This document shows positions 52,141-60,926 of a stretch of DNA of 64,000 nt, in pieces; position 1 is the stretch's first letter; each line of letters begins with the position of its first letter. Position numbers and translations under genes: made by a program. Source of the DNA: Flavobacteriales bacterium (GTDB lineage Bacteria > Bacteroidota > Bacteroidia > Flavobacteriales > BACL11); contig JACNLP010000027.1 of NCBI GenBank assembly GCA_014381465.1, positions 1 through 64,000 on the forward strand, given 5' to 3'. The notes under the pieces were generated by a model that had not been told where the DNA came from, searched no databases, and saw only the letters and a list, made by a program, of their open reading frames with translations.

Positions 52141-53139
52141 TTAGTCATTCAGTTTTTTCCAGATTAAATCTTTAAGTTCCGTTAGCCCTTGTTGAGCAAC
52201 TGAGGAAATGAAAAGGGAAGGTAAATCTTTCGGTAATTCTTTTGCTATTTCTGCTTTCAGTTCATCATCTAACATATCGGATTTACTAATGGCCAATATC
52301 CTGTCTTTATCAAGTAATTCAGGATTGTATTTTTGTAATTCCCCTAAAAGTATTTCATACTCTTTTGCAATATCATCCGAATCAGCAGGAACCATAAATA
52401 GCAAAGTTGAATTTCGTTCAATGTGGCGTAAAAATCGTAATCCTAATCCTTTTCCTTCAGCAGCTCCTTCAATAATTCCTGGAATATCTGCCATAATAAA
52501 AGATTTATCTCCTCTATAAGAAACAATCCCTAAATTGGGAACCAAAGTAGTAAATGGATAATTTGCAATTTCTGGTTTTGCAGCCGAAACGACTGAAAGT
52601 AAAGTTGATTTTCCTGCATTCGGAAATCCTACCAAACCAATATCAGCCAATACTTTTAACTCTAAAATAAACCATCCCTCCGTAACATCTATTCCAGGCT
52701 GTGCATATCTAGGAGATTGATTTGTGGGCGATTTGAAATGAGAATTTCCTCTACCGCCCATACCGCCTTTCACTAGGATGTGCTCCTGTCCATTTTCTGT
52801 TATTTCAAATAAAATTTCTCCGCTTGCTGCATCTTTTCCAATGGTGCCTAATGGCACTTCTAAATAACTACTTGCTCCATCTTTTCCGTGCTTGTGATTG
52901 CCGCTTCCGACTCCACCGTGCTCGGCAAAAATATGTTTTTTGTATTTAAGATGCAGCAAGGTCCACATTTGCTCATTTCCTTTAATGATGATATGCCCAC
53001 CATCACCTCCATCTCCACCATCAGGACCTCCTTTTGCAGTAGTTTTATCCCTTAAAAAATGAGCAGAGCCTGCTCCTCCTTTTCCAGAACGGCAAAAGAT
53101 TTTTACATAATCTACAAAGTTGGAATTTTTGACTTTCAT
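52141..53139 (-). CDS. obgE: Obg-family GTPase ObgE/CgtA
   Basis: Essential GTPase that associates with the 50S ribosomal subunit. The 332-residue protein has an N-terminal glycine-rich Obg fold ([36 protein letters not shown]). A GTPase domain follows with G1 GFPNAGKST, the switch region [12 protein letters not shown]3 DIPGIIEGA and G4 SKSD. It lacks the long C-terminal tail of E. coli ObgE, which is normal for the phylum. It shares one base with the adk stop. Confidence 0.97.
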   Translation of the reverse strand: MKVKNSNFVDYVKIFCRSGKGGAGSAHFLRDKTTAKGGPDGGDGGDGGHIIIKGNEQMWTLLHLKYKKHIFAEHGGVGSGNHKHGKDGASSYLEVPLGTIGKDAASGEILFEITENGQEHILVKGGMGGRGNSHFKSPTNQSPRYAQPGIDVTEGWFILELKVLADIGLVGFPNAGKSTLLSVVSAAKPEIANYPFTTLVPNLGIVSYRGDKSFIMADIPGIIEGAAEGKGLGLRFLRHIERNSTLLFMVPADSDDIAKEYEILLGELQKYNPELLDKDRILAISKSDMLDDELKAEIAKELPKDLPSLFISSVAQQGLTELKDLIWKKLND

Positions 53140-53711
53140 TAGATACTATCAATTACTTCATTTAGTTTTTCGGCAATATCAGAAATACTGCCAATGCCTT
53201 CTATTTCACTGAGTTTATTTTGTGCTGCATAAAACTCTTTAAGTGGTGCCGTTTTGTTGTTGTATTCCTGAATTCTGTTGGCAATGATTTCCTCATTTTT
53301 ATCGTCCTCACGCCCAGAGTTTTTTCCTCTTTCCAATAATCTTCTAATGAGTTCTTCATCTTCTACTTTTAAAGACAACATAGCCGAAATTGCCGTTCCT
53401 TTTTCTGCTAGCAAATTATCCAAAGCAGTTGCTTGTGCGGCTGTTCTTGGGAATCCATCAAAAATAAATCCCTTTGCTGTTGGGTTATTGTCTAACTTGG
53501 AAGATATCATACCAATCACTACTTCATCCGGAACTAAATCTCCTCTGTCCATTAGTGTTTTTGCCTTCATCCCCAGTGCAGTTCCTGCTGCAATTTCTCC
53601 TCTTAAAATATCGCCAGTGGATAAATGCACTAAATTGTATTTGTCAATCAGTAGGTTCGATTGTGTTCCTTTTCCGGCACCCGGAGGGCCAAATAATACT
53701 AAGTTTAACAT
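53139..53711 (-). CDS. adk: Adenylate kinase
   Basis: Interconverts ATP + AMP and 2 ADP. The 190-residue length marks the short type without the zinc LID. Walker A is [10 protein letters not shown]. The AMP site is [16 protein letters not shown] is complete, and the short lid is [10 protein letters not shown]. Cytosolic. Placed between obgE (one-base overlap) and hpt (five bases), a nucleotide-salvage pair. Confidence 0.97.
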   Translation of the reverse strand: MLNLVLFGPPGAGKGTQSNLLIDKYNLVHLSTGDILRGEIAAGTALGMKAKTLMDRGDLVPDEVVIGMISSKLDNNPTAKGFIFDGFPRTAAQATALDNLLAEKGTAISAMLSLKVEDEELIRRLLERGKNSGREDDKNEEIIANRIQEYNNKTAPLKEFYAAQNKLSEIEGIGSISDIAEKLNEVIDSI

Positions 53712-53716
53712 TGTTT

Positions 53717-54256
53717 TTATTCGTTTTTGAGTTTATAAATGTGCGGCAAATTACGACCAATTTCGTCATAATCCAATCCATATCCTACTACAAAATCATT
53801 AGGAATATTTTTTCCGATTAAATCGATAGGAATATCTTTATCATACACCTCCGCTTTATGCAGAAGCGTTACAATTTTTAAGGATTTAATATTTTCATTT
53901 TTTAGCAAATCAGTAATTTTCACCAAAGTGTTTCCCGTATCAATAATATCTTCCAAAACAATTACATTTCTTCCTGTTATATCCTCACCGATACCAATAA
54001 GTTCGTTTACTTTTCCAGTAGATTCAGTGCCTTCATAGGAAGCAAGTTTAATAAATGAGATTTCTGCATTTGCAAGTGTAATTTGTCGCATTACATCTGC
54101 TGCAAACAAAAAAGCCCCATTCATTACGGCAATAAATAAGGGGTTTTCTATCTTGCTTTTATTGATGTCATTAGCAATTTTAGCAACAATTTGCTGTATT
54201 TCTTTTTCAGAAATAAAAATCTCAAATGTTTTATCGTGTAGTTTTAAACTGTTCAT
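53717..54256 (-). CDS. hpt: Hypoxanthine phosphoribosyltransferase
   Basis: Purine salvage enzyme that makes IMP (and often GMP) from hypoxanthine or guanine and PRPP. The 179-residue protein has the PRPP loop VIVLEDIIDTGNTL, the FIAVMNGAFLFAADV strand, the SYEGTESTG flexible loop, and the purine-binding DFVVGYGLDY. Length is normal. Five bases upstream of adk in the same direction. Confidence 0.95.
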   Translation of the reverse strand: MNSLKLHDKTFEIFISEKEIQQIVAKIANDINKSKIENPLFIAVMNGAFLFAADVMRQITLANAEISFIKLASYEGTESTGKVNELIGIGEDITGRNVIVLEDIIDTGNTLVKITDLLKNENIKSLKIVTLLHKAEVYDKDIPIDLIGKNIPNDFVVGYGLDYDEIGRNLPHIYKLKNE

Positions 54257-54318
54257 TTTTTAAAATAATTTACATACCACTCATGTTTGTCATGGTCTTT
54301 AACGCTATCTTTAATTGT

Positions 54319-54870
54319 TTAGTTTTTAATTATTTTAGAATATAGAATTTCTAATGATTCAAAATCTCTTTGGCTTATTACTTTAAATCCATTTTTATGG
54401 AGTTGTGCAGCACAAACCCCCATTCCTATTTGATAAATCGGATTTTCTGATTTTCTATTTCCATCATAAATCACTTGACTTCCGCATGCAGCACTTATAT
54501 CCATCAATATTGCTAATTCAACTTTCTCTTTTTTAGCAATATCTAACATTTTTAATGATGAATTAATCATTCCATCCGTCCAATCAATTCCAGATTCTGT
54601 AATCACTTTTGCATTTCCATTTAATACATCTATCCCTTCTCCTCCGTGAATATCAGATATTTCTCTTGGTGTTCCATAAGAATAATCCTCAGGGCAAAAA
54701 GGAATTATTTTAACATTCTTGCATTTTGACAAATTTAAAATTTCTAATTTGGAATAATGACCCCCTTCCCAACCACACATTGTCCCAATTAAACAAGCAC
54801 TTGTTAAAATGCGTAATGGATTCTCAATTGTAGGAACTCTTAAATTATTTAAATATTTTTTGTCAGTCAT
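54319..54870 (-). CDS. DUF523-like protein
   Basis: 183-residue cytosolic protein resembling the DUF523 family. The start region ILTSACLIGTMCGWEGGHY has the two cysteines of the family's CLLGxxC motif. VKIIPFCPEDYSYGTPREIS and LAILMDISAACGSQVIYDG match the second and third blocks, the latter with the conserved ...ACGS. Function is unknown in this family. ATG 54870 is two bases after the M61 stop; the earlier in-frame TTG at 54876 is less likely. Confidence 0.8.
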   Translation of the reverse strand: MTDKKYLNNLRVPTIENPLRILTSACLIGTMCGWEGGHYSKLEILNLSKCKNVKIIPFCPEDYSYGTPREISDIHGGEGIDVLNGNAKVITESGIDWTDGMINSSLKMLDIAKKEKVELAILMDISAACGSQVIYDGNRKSENPIYQIGMGVCAAQLHKNGFKVISQRDFESLEILYSKIIKN

Positions 54871-54872
54871 GT

Positions 54873-56579
54873 TCAATTATTACTCCAAACTTTTCTTAAA
54901 ACAATTTGCTCATCAGTTGCATTGTCTTGTTTTACTAATTCCAATAATTGGTAATGATTTCCAACTTTTAGAGTAATATCTTTTTCTGAGAATTTCTTCT
55001 TAATTGTAAATACAACTTCCTTTTTGCAATCTTTTAAGATATCGGATAATTTTCCTTCTATTTTATTTCCATTTACTTTTGTAATTTCATCTTCAGGAGC
55101 AATACCATTTTTGTCGGTTACGGAATTTGGCTCTACTTTTTTGATAACTACCTTTCCATCTTCTTTTACAGCAACAAAACCAAAATACTGAGCAGATAGA
55201 TTTGTATTTTTCTTTTCTTTTAGTTCAATACCAACTGTATCCAAAGCAGATTTTAAAGTAGGAATGTAGTCCATAGTTCCATAAATATGGTTTTCAAAAA
55301 TTTCTGCAACTTTCAGTCCTCCAAATCTTACACATATATTTCTGAAATCATCTTCTGAATATCCTTTTCCTTTTAAAGCAAAATCTTCATACAATTCTTT
55401 CATTACAGAATGTAGGCTGCCTTTTCCATCTGAGTTACTGATAATCTCTAAATCAATCATAAGCATACAAAGTGCTGCATCTGGGTAAATTGAAGTTTTA
55501 CGATCAGGTGCACCCAATTTATATCCATCTAACCAATTGTCAAAACCACTATCTGCAACTGAAAGATTGAATCTCCCATAGTTTGTGAGGTGTCTTTCAA
55601 TATTTTGGTTTTGTGTTTTTGCAAATGATTCCCAATTAAATACTCCCGAGTTGTATAGCATCATGTCTCCCATGTAGGTTGTAACTCCTTCTGCTACAAA
55701 TCCTGTTCTAAAGTAATTTTCACCGGTATAATTATAAGGATACATTTCTACTGGGCGAATTGCTTTTATGTTCCAAGTATGGTATAATTCATGTGAACAA
55801 ACTCCCAATAAATCTTCATAACGCTTGTCCATTATTTCGTTTCCTGGACCTAAAAGTAAAACCGTATTTTTGGTATGTTCTACACCATGGTAACTTCTAT
55901 AAGGTGTAATCTGAAAAAAGAAATGGTACTCATCAACAGGAAAACCTCCAAAGTGCTTTATTTGACTTTTAGTATAGGCAATAAAATCTGTATTTAACTT
56001 GTCCCAATCAGGTTTGCATTCTCCTTGAAACCATAAATGAAATGTAATTCCATCTACCTCATAAGTTCCGTGTTGAAGTGAGTCCGAACAAATGATTGGA
56101 GATTCGGCTAGTAAATCATAACCTTTTATGCTTAGCGTATTCCCTTTTTGCTCCATTGAGGAAGCAATTTTATAGTGCTTTGGAATGTCTAAGTTTAAAG
56201 TATATTCTTCCTCCATTCTATCCACAATATAAAACATACAATGTACAGGGTTTAGGTAGAGTTGGTGCTCGTCTAAATAGCAAGCTCCAGCATCTAATTG
56301 GTTGGCATAAAAATTATAGACAACCGTAATTTCCATTGCATCTTTGGTTTCTACTTCCCATAAATCTTTTGTGATTTTTTTGAATGCTAGTGGATTATTA
56401 TTCTCATCAAAGGCACCCCATTTTTGAATGTTCTGAGAAAAATTTGCCAATTCATATCTTCCTGGTCTCCATGCCGAAAGTTGAAAGCGCATTTTTTCTT
56501 TCCCTAAAGTTGAGGTAGTAAATTCAAAATCAACATAATGTCTATGCGGATTGTTATATGAAATGTTGTAATGTATCAT
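54873..56579 (-). CDS. M61-family metallopeptidase with PDZ domain
   Basis: 568-residue aminopeptidase-like enzyme of the M61 (glycyl aminopeptidase) family. The N-terminal beta domain includes FQLSAWRPGRYELANFSQNI. The zinc site is HELYHTWN (HExxH plus the distal Glu in the FVAEGVTTYMGDMM block). A PDZ domain is at about 465-540. No signal peptide is seen, so it is likely cytosolic. First gene of the ten-gene minus run ending in aroA. Substrate is unknown beyond small peptides with N-terminal Gly/Ala by family. Confidence 0.9.
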   Translation of the reverse strand: MIHYNISYNNPHRHYVDFEFTTSTLGKEKMRFQLSAWRPGRYELANFSQNIQKWGAFDENNNPLAFKKITKDLWEVETKDAMEITVVYNFYANQLDAGACYLDEHQLYLNPVHCMFYIVDRMEEEYTLNLDIPKHYKIASSMEQKGNTLSIKGYDLLAESPIICSDSLQHGTYEVDGITFHLWFQGECKPDWDKLNTDFIAYTKSQIKHFGGFPVDEYHFFFQITPYRSYHGVEHTKNTVLLLGPGNEIMDKRYEDLLGVCSHELYHTWNIKAIRPVEMYPYNYTGENYFRTGFVAEGVTTYMGDMMLYNSGVFNWESFAKTQNQNIERHLTNYGRFNLSVADSGFDNWLDGYKLGAPDRKTSIYPDAALCMLMIDLEIISNSDGKGSLHSVMKELYEDFALKGKGYSEDDFRNICVRFGGLKVAEIFENHIYGTMDYIPTLKSALDTVGIELKEKKNTNLSAQYFGFVAVKEDGKVVIKKVEPNSVTDKNGIAPEDEITKVNGNKIEGKLSDILKDCKKEVVFTIKKKFSEKDITLKVGNHYQLLELVKQDNATDEQIVLRKVWSNN

Positions 56580-56630
56580 TTGTTTTTATAAAGGTGCGAA
56601 AATACAAATTTTAAGGAGGATATAGTTTAA

Positions 56631-56659
56631 TTGAAAGAACTACATTTTTACTACATTTG
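56631..56659 (+). promoter_or_regulatory. Two-part promoter for the GT9 gene
   Basis: TTG (56631-56633), 18-base spacer, then TACATTTG (56652-56659). The longer open frame from 56631 would begin at this -33 element, so the gene starts downstream. Confidence 0.6.
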
Positions 56660-56681
56660 CAGTCAAACGAAAAGTAAAGAA

Positions 56682-57785
56682 ATGAAGAAAGAAGATGTAA
56701 AGTATGATTGCAGGTATTTTCAGGGGCATATTCCGTGTAAACCTAATAAATTGCATGATGTGCAATGTGATGATTGTACACATTATGACAAGGTTGAAAC
56801 TAAAATTTTATTTATAAAATTAGGTGCTATTGGGGATGTGATTAGAACTACTCCGCTACTTACTAAGTACAAGGAAAAGTACCCAAATTGCCATTTCACA
56901 TGGATTACATTAAGCCCTCAAGTTTTGCCAAAGGATAAAGTTGATGTAGTTTATAAATGGGATGCTACCTCATTATATATTTTAGAAAATGAGCAGTTTG
57001 ATATTGCCATTAACCTAGATAAAGATAAGGAAGCTTGTATGCTACTTTCCAATGTTATTGCTAAAGAAAAATTCGGATTTACTTGGAAGGATAATCACAT
57101 AAATACTGCAACTGAAAAAGCAGAACACAAATTGATTACTGGGCTTTTTGATCATATCTCAAAGAAGAATACTAAAAATTATTTAGAGGAGATTTTTGAA
57201 ATCTGTCATTTTGAGTTTAATAAAGAAGAATACATGATTAACTTAAATGAAAGTTTAAGTGAAAAATGGAAAGCTAAGTTTGAGAAATTGGCAAATGGAA
57301 AAACCATAATTGGTTTAAATACCGGCTGTGGATTAAGATGGAAAACTCGCCTTTGGCCAAAAGAATACTGGGTGGAACTCATTAAGGATTTGGAAAAACA
57401 GGGCTATTTCTGTTTGTTGATGGGAGGCCCTGATGAAGATGAAATGAACAACCATTATGCAAAGCAAACAAAAGCAACTTATTTAGGAACTTTCTCTTTA
57501 GAGGAATTTATTTCTATCACAGATAATACAGATATAATTGTAACTCCAGTAAGCATGATGATGCACATTGCATTAGCACTTAAAAAACAATTGATGTTGT
57601 TTCATAACATATTTAATGTGCATGAATTTGAACTCTACGGAAGAGGGATTATTATTGAGCCTACTAGTGGTTGCGACTGCTATTTTGGGAATAGTTGTAG
57701 CAGAGAAAAAAGATGTATGTATGATATTTCTGTGCAAGATGTTTTAAGTAATATTGCAGACTTAAATAAAAACTTAAAAAAATAA
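56682..57785 (+). CDS. Glycosyltransferase family 9 (heptosyltransferase-like) protein
   Basis: 367-residue cytosolic transferase of the GT9 fold that uses an ADP-sugar to extend LPS-core or other surface glycans. The Rossmann-type N-terminus is ILFIKLGAIGDVIRTTPLL, and ADP-heptose-site features IIGLNTGCGLRWKTRLWPKE and LLMGGPDEDEM follow. Unusual feature: a Cys cluster at each end (CRYFQGHIPCKPNKLHDVQC at the N-terminus, CDCYFGNSCSREKRC at the C-terminus), possibly metal-binding. Start ATG 56682 because the upstream frame overlaps the promoter. Substrate not readable. The next gene, lpd, begins six bases downstream. Confidence 0.83.
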   Translation: MKKEDVKYDCRYFQGHIPCKPNKLHDVQCDDCTHYDKVETKILFIKLGAIGDVIRTTPLLTKYKEKYPNCHFTWITLSPQVLPKDKVDVVYKWDATSLYILENEQFDIAINLDKDKEACMLLSNVIAKEKFGFTWKDNHINTATEKAEHKLITGLFDHISKKNTKNYLEEIFEICHFEFNKEEYMINLNESLSEKWKAKFEKLANGKTIIGLNTGCGLRWKTRLWPKEYWVELIKDLEKQGYFCLLMGGPDEDEMNNHYAKQTKATYLGTFSLEEFISITDNTDIIVTPVSMMMHIALALKKQLMLFHNIFNVHEFELYGRGIIIEPTSGCDCYFGNSCSREKRCMYDISVQDVLSNIADLNKNLKK

Positions 57786-57791
57786 GAAAAT

Positions 57792-59177
57792 ATGAACTTT
57801 GATGTTATCGTATTAGGAAGTGGTCCTGGAGGATATGTAACGGCTATCCGTGCTTCACAATTAGGATTAAAAGTAGCAGTTGTTGAAAAAGAACACTTAG
57901 GTGGTATTTGCTTAAACTGGGGATGTATCCCGACTAAAGCATTGTTAAAATCAGCACAGGTTTTTGAATACATTAGCCATGCTGAAGATTACGGAATTAC
58001 GGTAAAAGATGCAAATGCTGACTTCCCATCTATCATTAAAAGAAGTAGAGATGTTGCTGAAGGAATGAGTAAAGGAATTGCTTACCTTTTAAAGAAAAAT
58101 AAAGTTGAGGTTATCAATGGTTTTGGAAAAGTAAAACCAGGAAATAAAGTAAGTGTTACTGCTGATGGAAAAGTGGCTGATTACACAGCAAAACACATTA
58201 TTATAGCAACAGGAGCAAGAAGTAGAGAATTACCTAACTTACCACAAGATGGTAAAAAAGTAATTGGTTACCGTGAGGCACTTAGCCTGCCAACTGCACC
58301 TAAAAAAATGGTGATTGTTGGGTCAGGAGCGATTGGTGTTGAGTTCGCTTATTTCTATAATGCAATGGGTGTTGATGTTACTGTGGTTGAGTTTATGCCA
58401 AACATTGTACCTGTTGAGGATGTTGATGTTTCTAAGCAATTACAAAGATCATTCAAAAAATCAGGAATTAAAGTAAAGACTAAATCATCAGTTGAGAAAG
58501 TAGATACTAAAGGAACGGGTTGTAAAGTATTAGTTAAAACGAAAAAAGGAGAAGAAACTATTGAATGTGATGTGGTATTATCAGCTGTTGGTATTGCTGC
58601 TAATATTGAGAATATCGGATTAGAAGAAGTAGGAATTAAAACGGATAGAGGTAGAATTTTAGTGGATGATTACTACAACACAAATGTAAACGGATACTAT
58701 GCAATTGGTGATGTATTGCCAACTCAAGCTTTGGCACATGTTGCTTCAGCTGAAGGAATTACTTGTGTAGAAAAAATTGCAGGACATAATCCTGAGCCAA
58801 TTGATTACGGAAATATTCCTGCATGTACTTATGCTAGTCCAGAGATTGCATCAGTAGGAATGACAGAGGCTGCTGCAAAAGAAGCAGGATATGAAATTAA
58901 AGTAGGGAAGTTCCCATTTACAGCATCAGGTAAAGCATCTGCAGCAGGACATAAGGATGGTTTTGTAAAAGTTATTTTTGATGCAAAATATGGGGAGTGG
59001 TTAGGTTGCCATATGATAGGATACAATGTTACAGAAATGATTGCTGAGGCAGTGGTTGCTCGTAAGTTGGAAACTACAGGACATGAAGTATTAAAGGCTG
59101 TTCACCCTCACCCAACTATGAGTGAAGCTGTGATGGAAGCAGTTGCTGATGCTTATGATGAGGTGATACATATTTAA
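57792..59177 (+). CDS. lpdA: Dihydrolipoyl dehydrogenase
   Basis: FAD/NAD disulfide reductase, E3 of the 2-oxoacid dehydrogenase complexes and glycine cleavage system. The 461-residue protein has the FAD site VIVLGSGPGGYVTAIRA, redox disulfide GGICLNWGCIPTKALL, NAD site VIVGSGAIGVEFA and YYAIGDVLPT. The C-terminal HPHPTMSEAVMEA carries the catalytic His-Glu. Its lipoyl substrate depends on LipA (25713). Six bases after the GT9 gene, which is the only plausible promoter source; a hairpin terminator follows at 59264. Confidence 0.97.
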   Translation: MNFDVIVLGSGPGGYVTAIRASQLGLKVAVVEKEHLGGICLNWGCIPTKALLKSAQVFEYISHAEDYGITVKDANADFPSIIKRSRDVAEGMSKGIAYLLKKNKVEVINGFGKVKPGNKVSVTADGKVADYTAKHIIIATGARSRELPNLPQDGKKVIGYREALSLPTAPKKMVIVGSGAIGVEFAYFYNAMGVDVTVVEFMPNIVPVEDVDVSKQLQRSFKKSGIKVKTKSSVEKVDTKGTGCKVLVKTKKGEETIECDVVLSAVGIAANIENIGLEEVGIKTDRGRILVDDYYNTNVNGYYAIGDVLPTQALAHVASAEGITCVEKIAGHNPEPIDYGNIPACTYASPEIASVGMTEAAAKEAGYEIKVGKFPFTASGKASAAGHKDGFVKVIFDAKYGEWLGCHMIGYNVTEMIAEAVVARKLETTGHEVLKAVHPHPTMSEAVMEAVADAYDEVIHI

Positions 59178-59185
59178 AAAACATT

Positions 59186-59290
59186 TGTCATCCTGAATGA
59201 AATGAAGGATCTCGCTTTAAATGTTTTTTAGATTTTAGTATTGAGATATTAGAAGTTAGACTTAAAGCCCACCAATTTGGTGGGCTTTTC
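59186..59290 (+). repeat. Intergenic repeat copy 1, including the lpd terminator
   Basis: Starts TGTCATCCTGAATGAAATGA and ends in the hairpin AAAGCCCACC / GGTGGGCTTT (59264-59273, 59279-59288). Copy 2 at 59822-59912 matches apart from a 12-base deletion and a worn stem. Confidence 0.75.
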
Positions 59291-59292
59291 TT
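59264..59292 (+). terminator. Terminator after lpd
   Basis: Perfect 10-bp stem AAAGCCCACC / GGTGGGCTTT with AATTT loop, followed by a T-rich tail. It is part of the repeat element described above. Confidence 0.75.
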
Positions 59293-59300
59293 TTATAAAT

Positions 59301-59392
59301 CTCTCCCTTAATAAGGGGAGAACCCAAGCATTGGGAGAGGGGTGTTTTTGTAAAGGATTACACACCCCCAACCCCTCTTTTTAGAGGGGAGT
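59301..59392. repeat. C/G-skewed intergenic repeat region
   Basis: Holds short inverted patches such as CTCTCCCTTAATAAGGGGAG and CCCCTCTTTTTAGAGGGG, with the TGTTTTTGTAA and ACACACCCCC parts between. A related piece (CCCTCTTGGGAGGGG) lies at 59791. No coding potential. Such CCCCT/AGGGG repeats occur between genes in many Bacteroidota, but I know no function. Confidence 0.55.
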
Positions 59393-59448
59393 GTATACTA
59401 AAATTTATTTTTTGTAATATTGCTTAATAATAACCTATAATTTTTATC

Positions 59449-59730
59449 ATGAAAAAACTAATTGTATCCGGGCTAATGATTATTTCTGTTTCTGCATTCT
59501 CACAAAGCACTTCTAAAACTTACAAATCAGGTAAGGCAACTATAACCGTTTGGGAAAACCAAAAAACAGGTGTTAATGGAGATTATACTGAAAGAAATTA
59601 TGAAGTAAATAAAATCTACAAGAAAGGAAACCAGTGGAAAGAAACAAATAATTTCACTTATTCTGAATTATTAAAATTGAGAGCAATAATCGATAAAGCC
59701 ATCTTAGAAGAAGAGATTAAAGTAGATTAA
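59449..59730 (+). CDS. Small exported protein, function unknown
   Basis: 93-residue precursor with a signal peptide (about 1-19, ending AFSQ). The mature part is small and basic/polar (KSGKATITVWENQKTGVNGD), followed by a helix (TYSELLKLRAIIDKAILEEE). No TM or Cys. I do not recognise the family. It stands alone between two intergenic repeat blocks, with no clear -7 box match in front (TAATATTG is a weak candidate). Probably periplasmic. Confidence 0.55.
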   Translation: MKKLIVSGLMIISVSAFSQSTSKTYKSGKATITVWENQKTGVNGDYTERNYEVNKIYKKGNQWKETNNFTYSELLKLRAIIDKAILEEEIKVD

Positions 59731-59732
59731 TT

Positions 59733-59818
59733 TGTCATCTTGAGCTTGTTGAAATGTAGTTTATTCGGTGAAACCAAAGATCTCTCTTTCCCTCTTGGGA
59801 GGGGATTAAGGGAAGGGT
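59733..59818. repeat. Mixed intergenic repeats downstream of the small exported gene
   Basis: Opens with TGTCATCTTGAGCTTGTTGA, a relative of the TGTCAT element. CTTTCCCTCTTGGGAGGGG of the second repeat kind follows. Directly followed by copy 2 of the first kind. Confidence 0.55.
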
Positions 59819-59821
59819 TTT

Positions 59822-59912
59822 TGTCATCCTGAATGAAATGAAGGATCTCGTTTTAAATGTTTTTTAGATTTTAGAAGTTAGACTTAAAGCCCACCAATTT
59901 GGAGGGTTTTTT
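59822..59912 (+). repeat. Intergenic repeat copy 2
   Basis: Copy of 59186-59290, with the same start and the phrase TTTTAAATGTTTTTTAGATT. Its hairpin is imperfect (AAAGCCCACC / GGAGGGTTTT). It stands between the small exported gene and the zinc-ribbon gene and may still terminate transcription. Confidence 0.7.
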
Positions 59913-59939
59913 GCATTTATTATTTTTTTACTAACTTTG
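59910..59939 (+). promoter_or_regulatory. Promoter for the zinc-ribbon gene
   Basis: TTTG at 59910-59913, 18-base spacer, TAACTTTG at 59932-59939, then ATG at 59957. The -33 element overlaps the end of repeat copy 2. Confidence 0.55.
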
Positions 59940-59956
59940 TGCATTAACAAGAAATT

Positions 59957-60226
59957 ATGAAATTAGATAAATTTTGCCAAAGCTGCATGATGCCAAAAGA
60001 AAGTACAATGTTTAAAGCCTCTACTGAAAAAGATGGAACATTAAACACTAACTATTGTAATTACTGTTATAGTTTTGGAGAATTCTCCATGCCAGACACT
60101 ATAAAAACTGCTAAAGACATGCAGGAAATGGTAAAAACTCAACTCAAAAAACAAGGTGTAGGAAAAGTTAAAAGATGGTTTTACACTATTGGTATTCCAA
60201 AATTAGAAAGGTGGAATAAGAATTAA
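59957..60226 (+). CDS. Putative zinc-ribbon protein (Zn_ribbon_2-like)
   Basis: 89-residue cytosolic protein. The N-terminal half has CQSCMMP and NYCNYCYSFGEF, four cysteines in the CxxC ... CxxC layout of the Zn_ribbon_2 family, together with the tell-tale MMPKES and DGTLNTNYC. The C-terminal half is a basic helix. Function is unknown in this family. It stands alone with its own promoter. Length is normal. Confidence 0.83.
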   Translation: MKLDKFCQSCMMPKESTMFKASTEKDGTLNTNYCNYCYSFGEFSMPDTIKTAKDMQEMVKTQLKKQGVGKVKRWFYTIGIPKLERWNKN

Positions 60227-60287
60227 ATTTATTAGATTGAAGAATGAAAAAGCGGAGTTTCTCGTTTTTTTGTAGTACAGGGTCTAT

Positions 60288-60896
60288 TTACAAATTCAAT
60301 ATTTCAGATTTGCTTTCTAATGTGCCTGCCCATTGTTTTGCTTCTGCTTCTGAGAAGTATGGACCAAGATATACTCTATAAATTTGTTCGTTCGAATTGG
60401 ATACAGAAGGCAAAAAGAAATAATTAGCAGCATAACCTTCATTAGTTTTCTTATTCATCAGTTCAATAGCAGCATTTTCATCTTCAAATGAAGATAATAT
60501 TACAAGGTGTTTTGCTTCTCCAAAATCAAGGGAATATTGCAGTGGAGCTGCTTCTTCTGAGGTTATTTGCTCAGAAACTTCATTGTTTTTTGGGATAAAT
60601 GCACTCAGGTCAAAATTTGTGTAAAGATAATATCCGCCACCAATTAAGATGACTAAAATTAAAAGTCTTACAAAAACTTTAGATGAAAAACCAGAAGGTT
60701 TTTTTTCTTTTATGTCTTCATTTACTAGGATAACATCCTCATCTGAACTTTGTGTAGCCTTAGGATTATAAGTAGGATAAGCAGGGGTGTTCTCAACTCT
60801 TGGTTGTTGCGTTTGCTGAGATTCTTGTTTGCTTTTTATTTGCCCAAGTCTTTCTTGCAGAATTCTTAACCTTTGTTCATTGTCATTGTGTTCCAT
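60288..60896 (-). CDS. Membrane-anchored SPOR-domain-like protein
   Basis: 202-residue single-TM protein. The cytoplasmic part (1-75) is charged and Gln-rich (QTQQPRVENTPAYPTYNPKA). A TM helix lies around 77-95 (VFVRLLILVILIGGGYYLY). The outer C-terminus has a SPOR-like domain (HLVILSSFEDENAAIELMNK, YRVYLGPYFSEAEAKQWAGT). SPOR domains bind septal peptidoglycan, so a role in division or wall remodelling is likely. The gene is followed by ddl upstream on the same strand, another wall gene (30-base gap). Confidence 0.83.
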   Translation of the reverse strand: MEHNDNEQRLRILQERLGQIKSKQESQQTQQPRVENTPAYPTYNPKATQSSDEDVILVNEDIKEKKPSGFSSKVFVRLLILVILIGGGYYLYTNFDLSAFIPKNNEVSEQITSEEAAPLQYSLDFGEAKHLVILSSFEDENAAIELMNKKTNEGYAANYFFLPSVSNSNEQIYRVYLGPYFSEAEAKQWAGTLESKSEILNL

Positions 60897-60926
60897 AATG
60901 TGTTATTTTTTACGGCTGTAAATATA

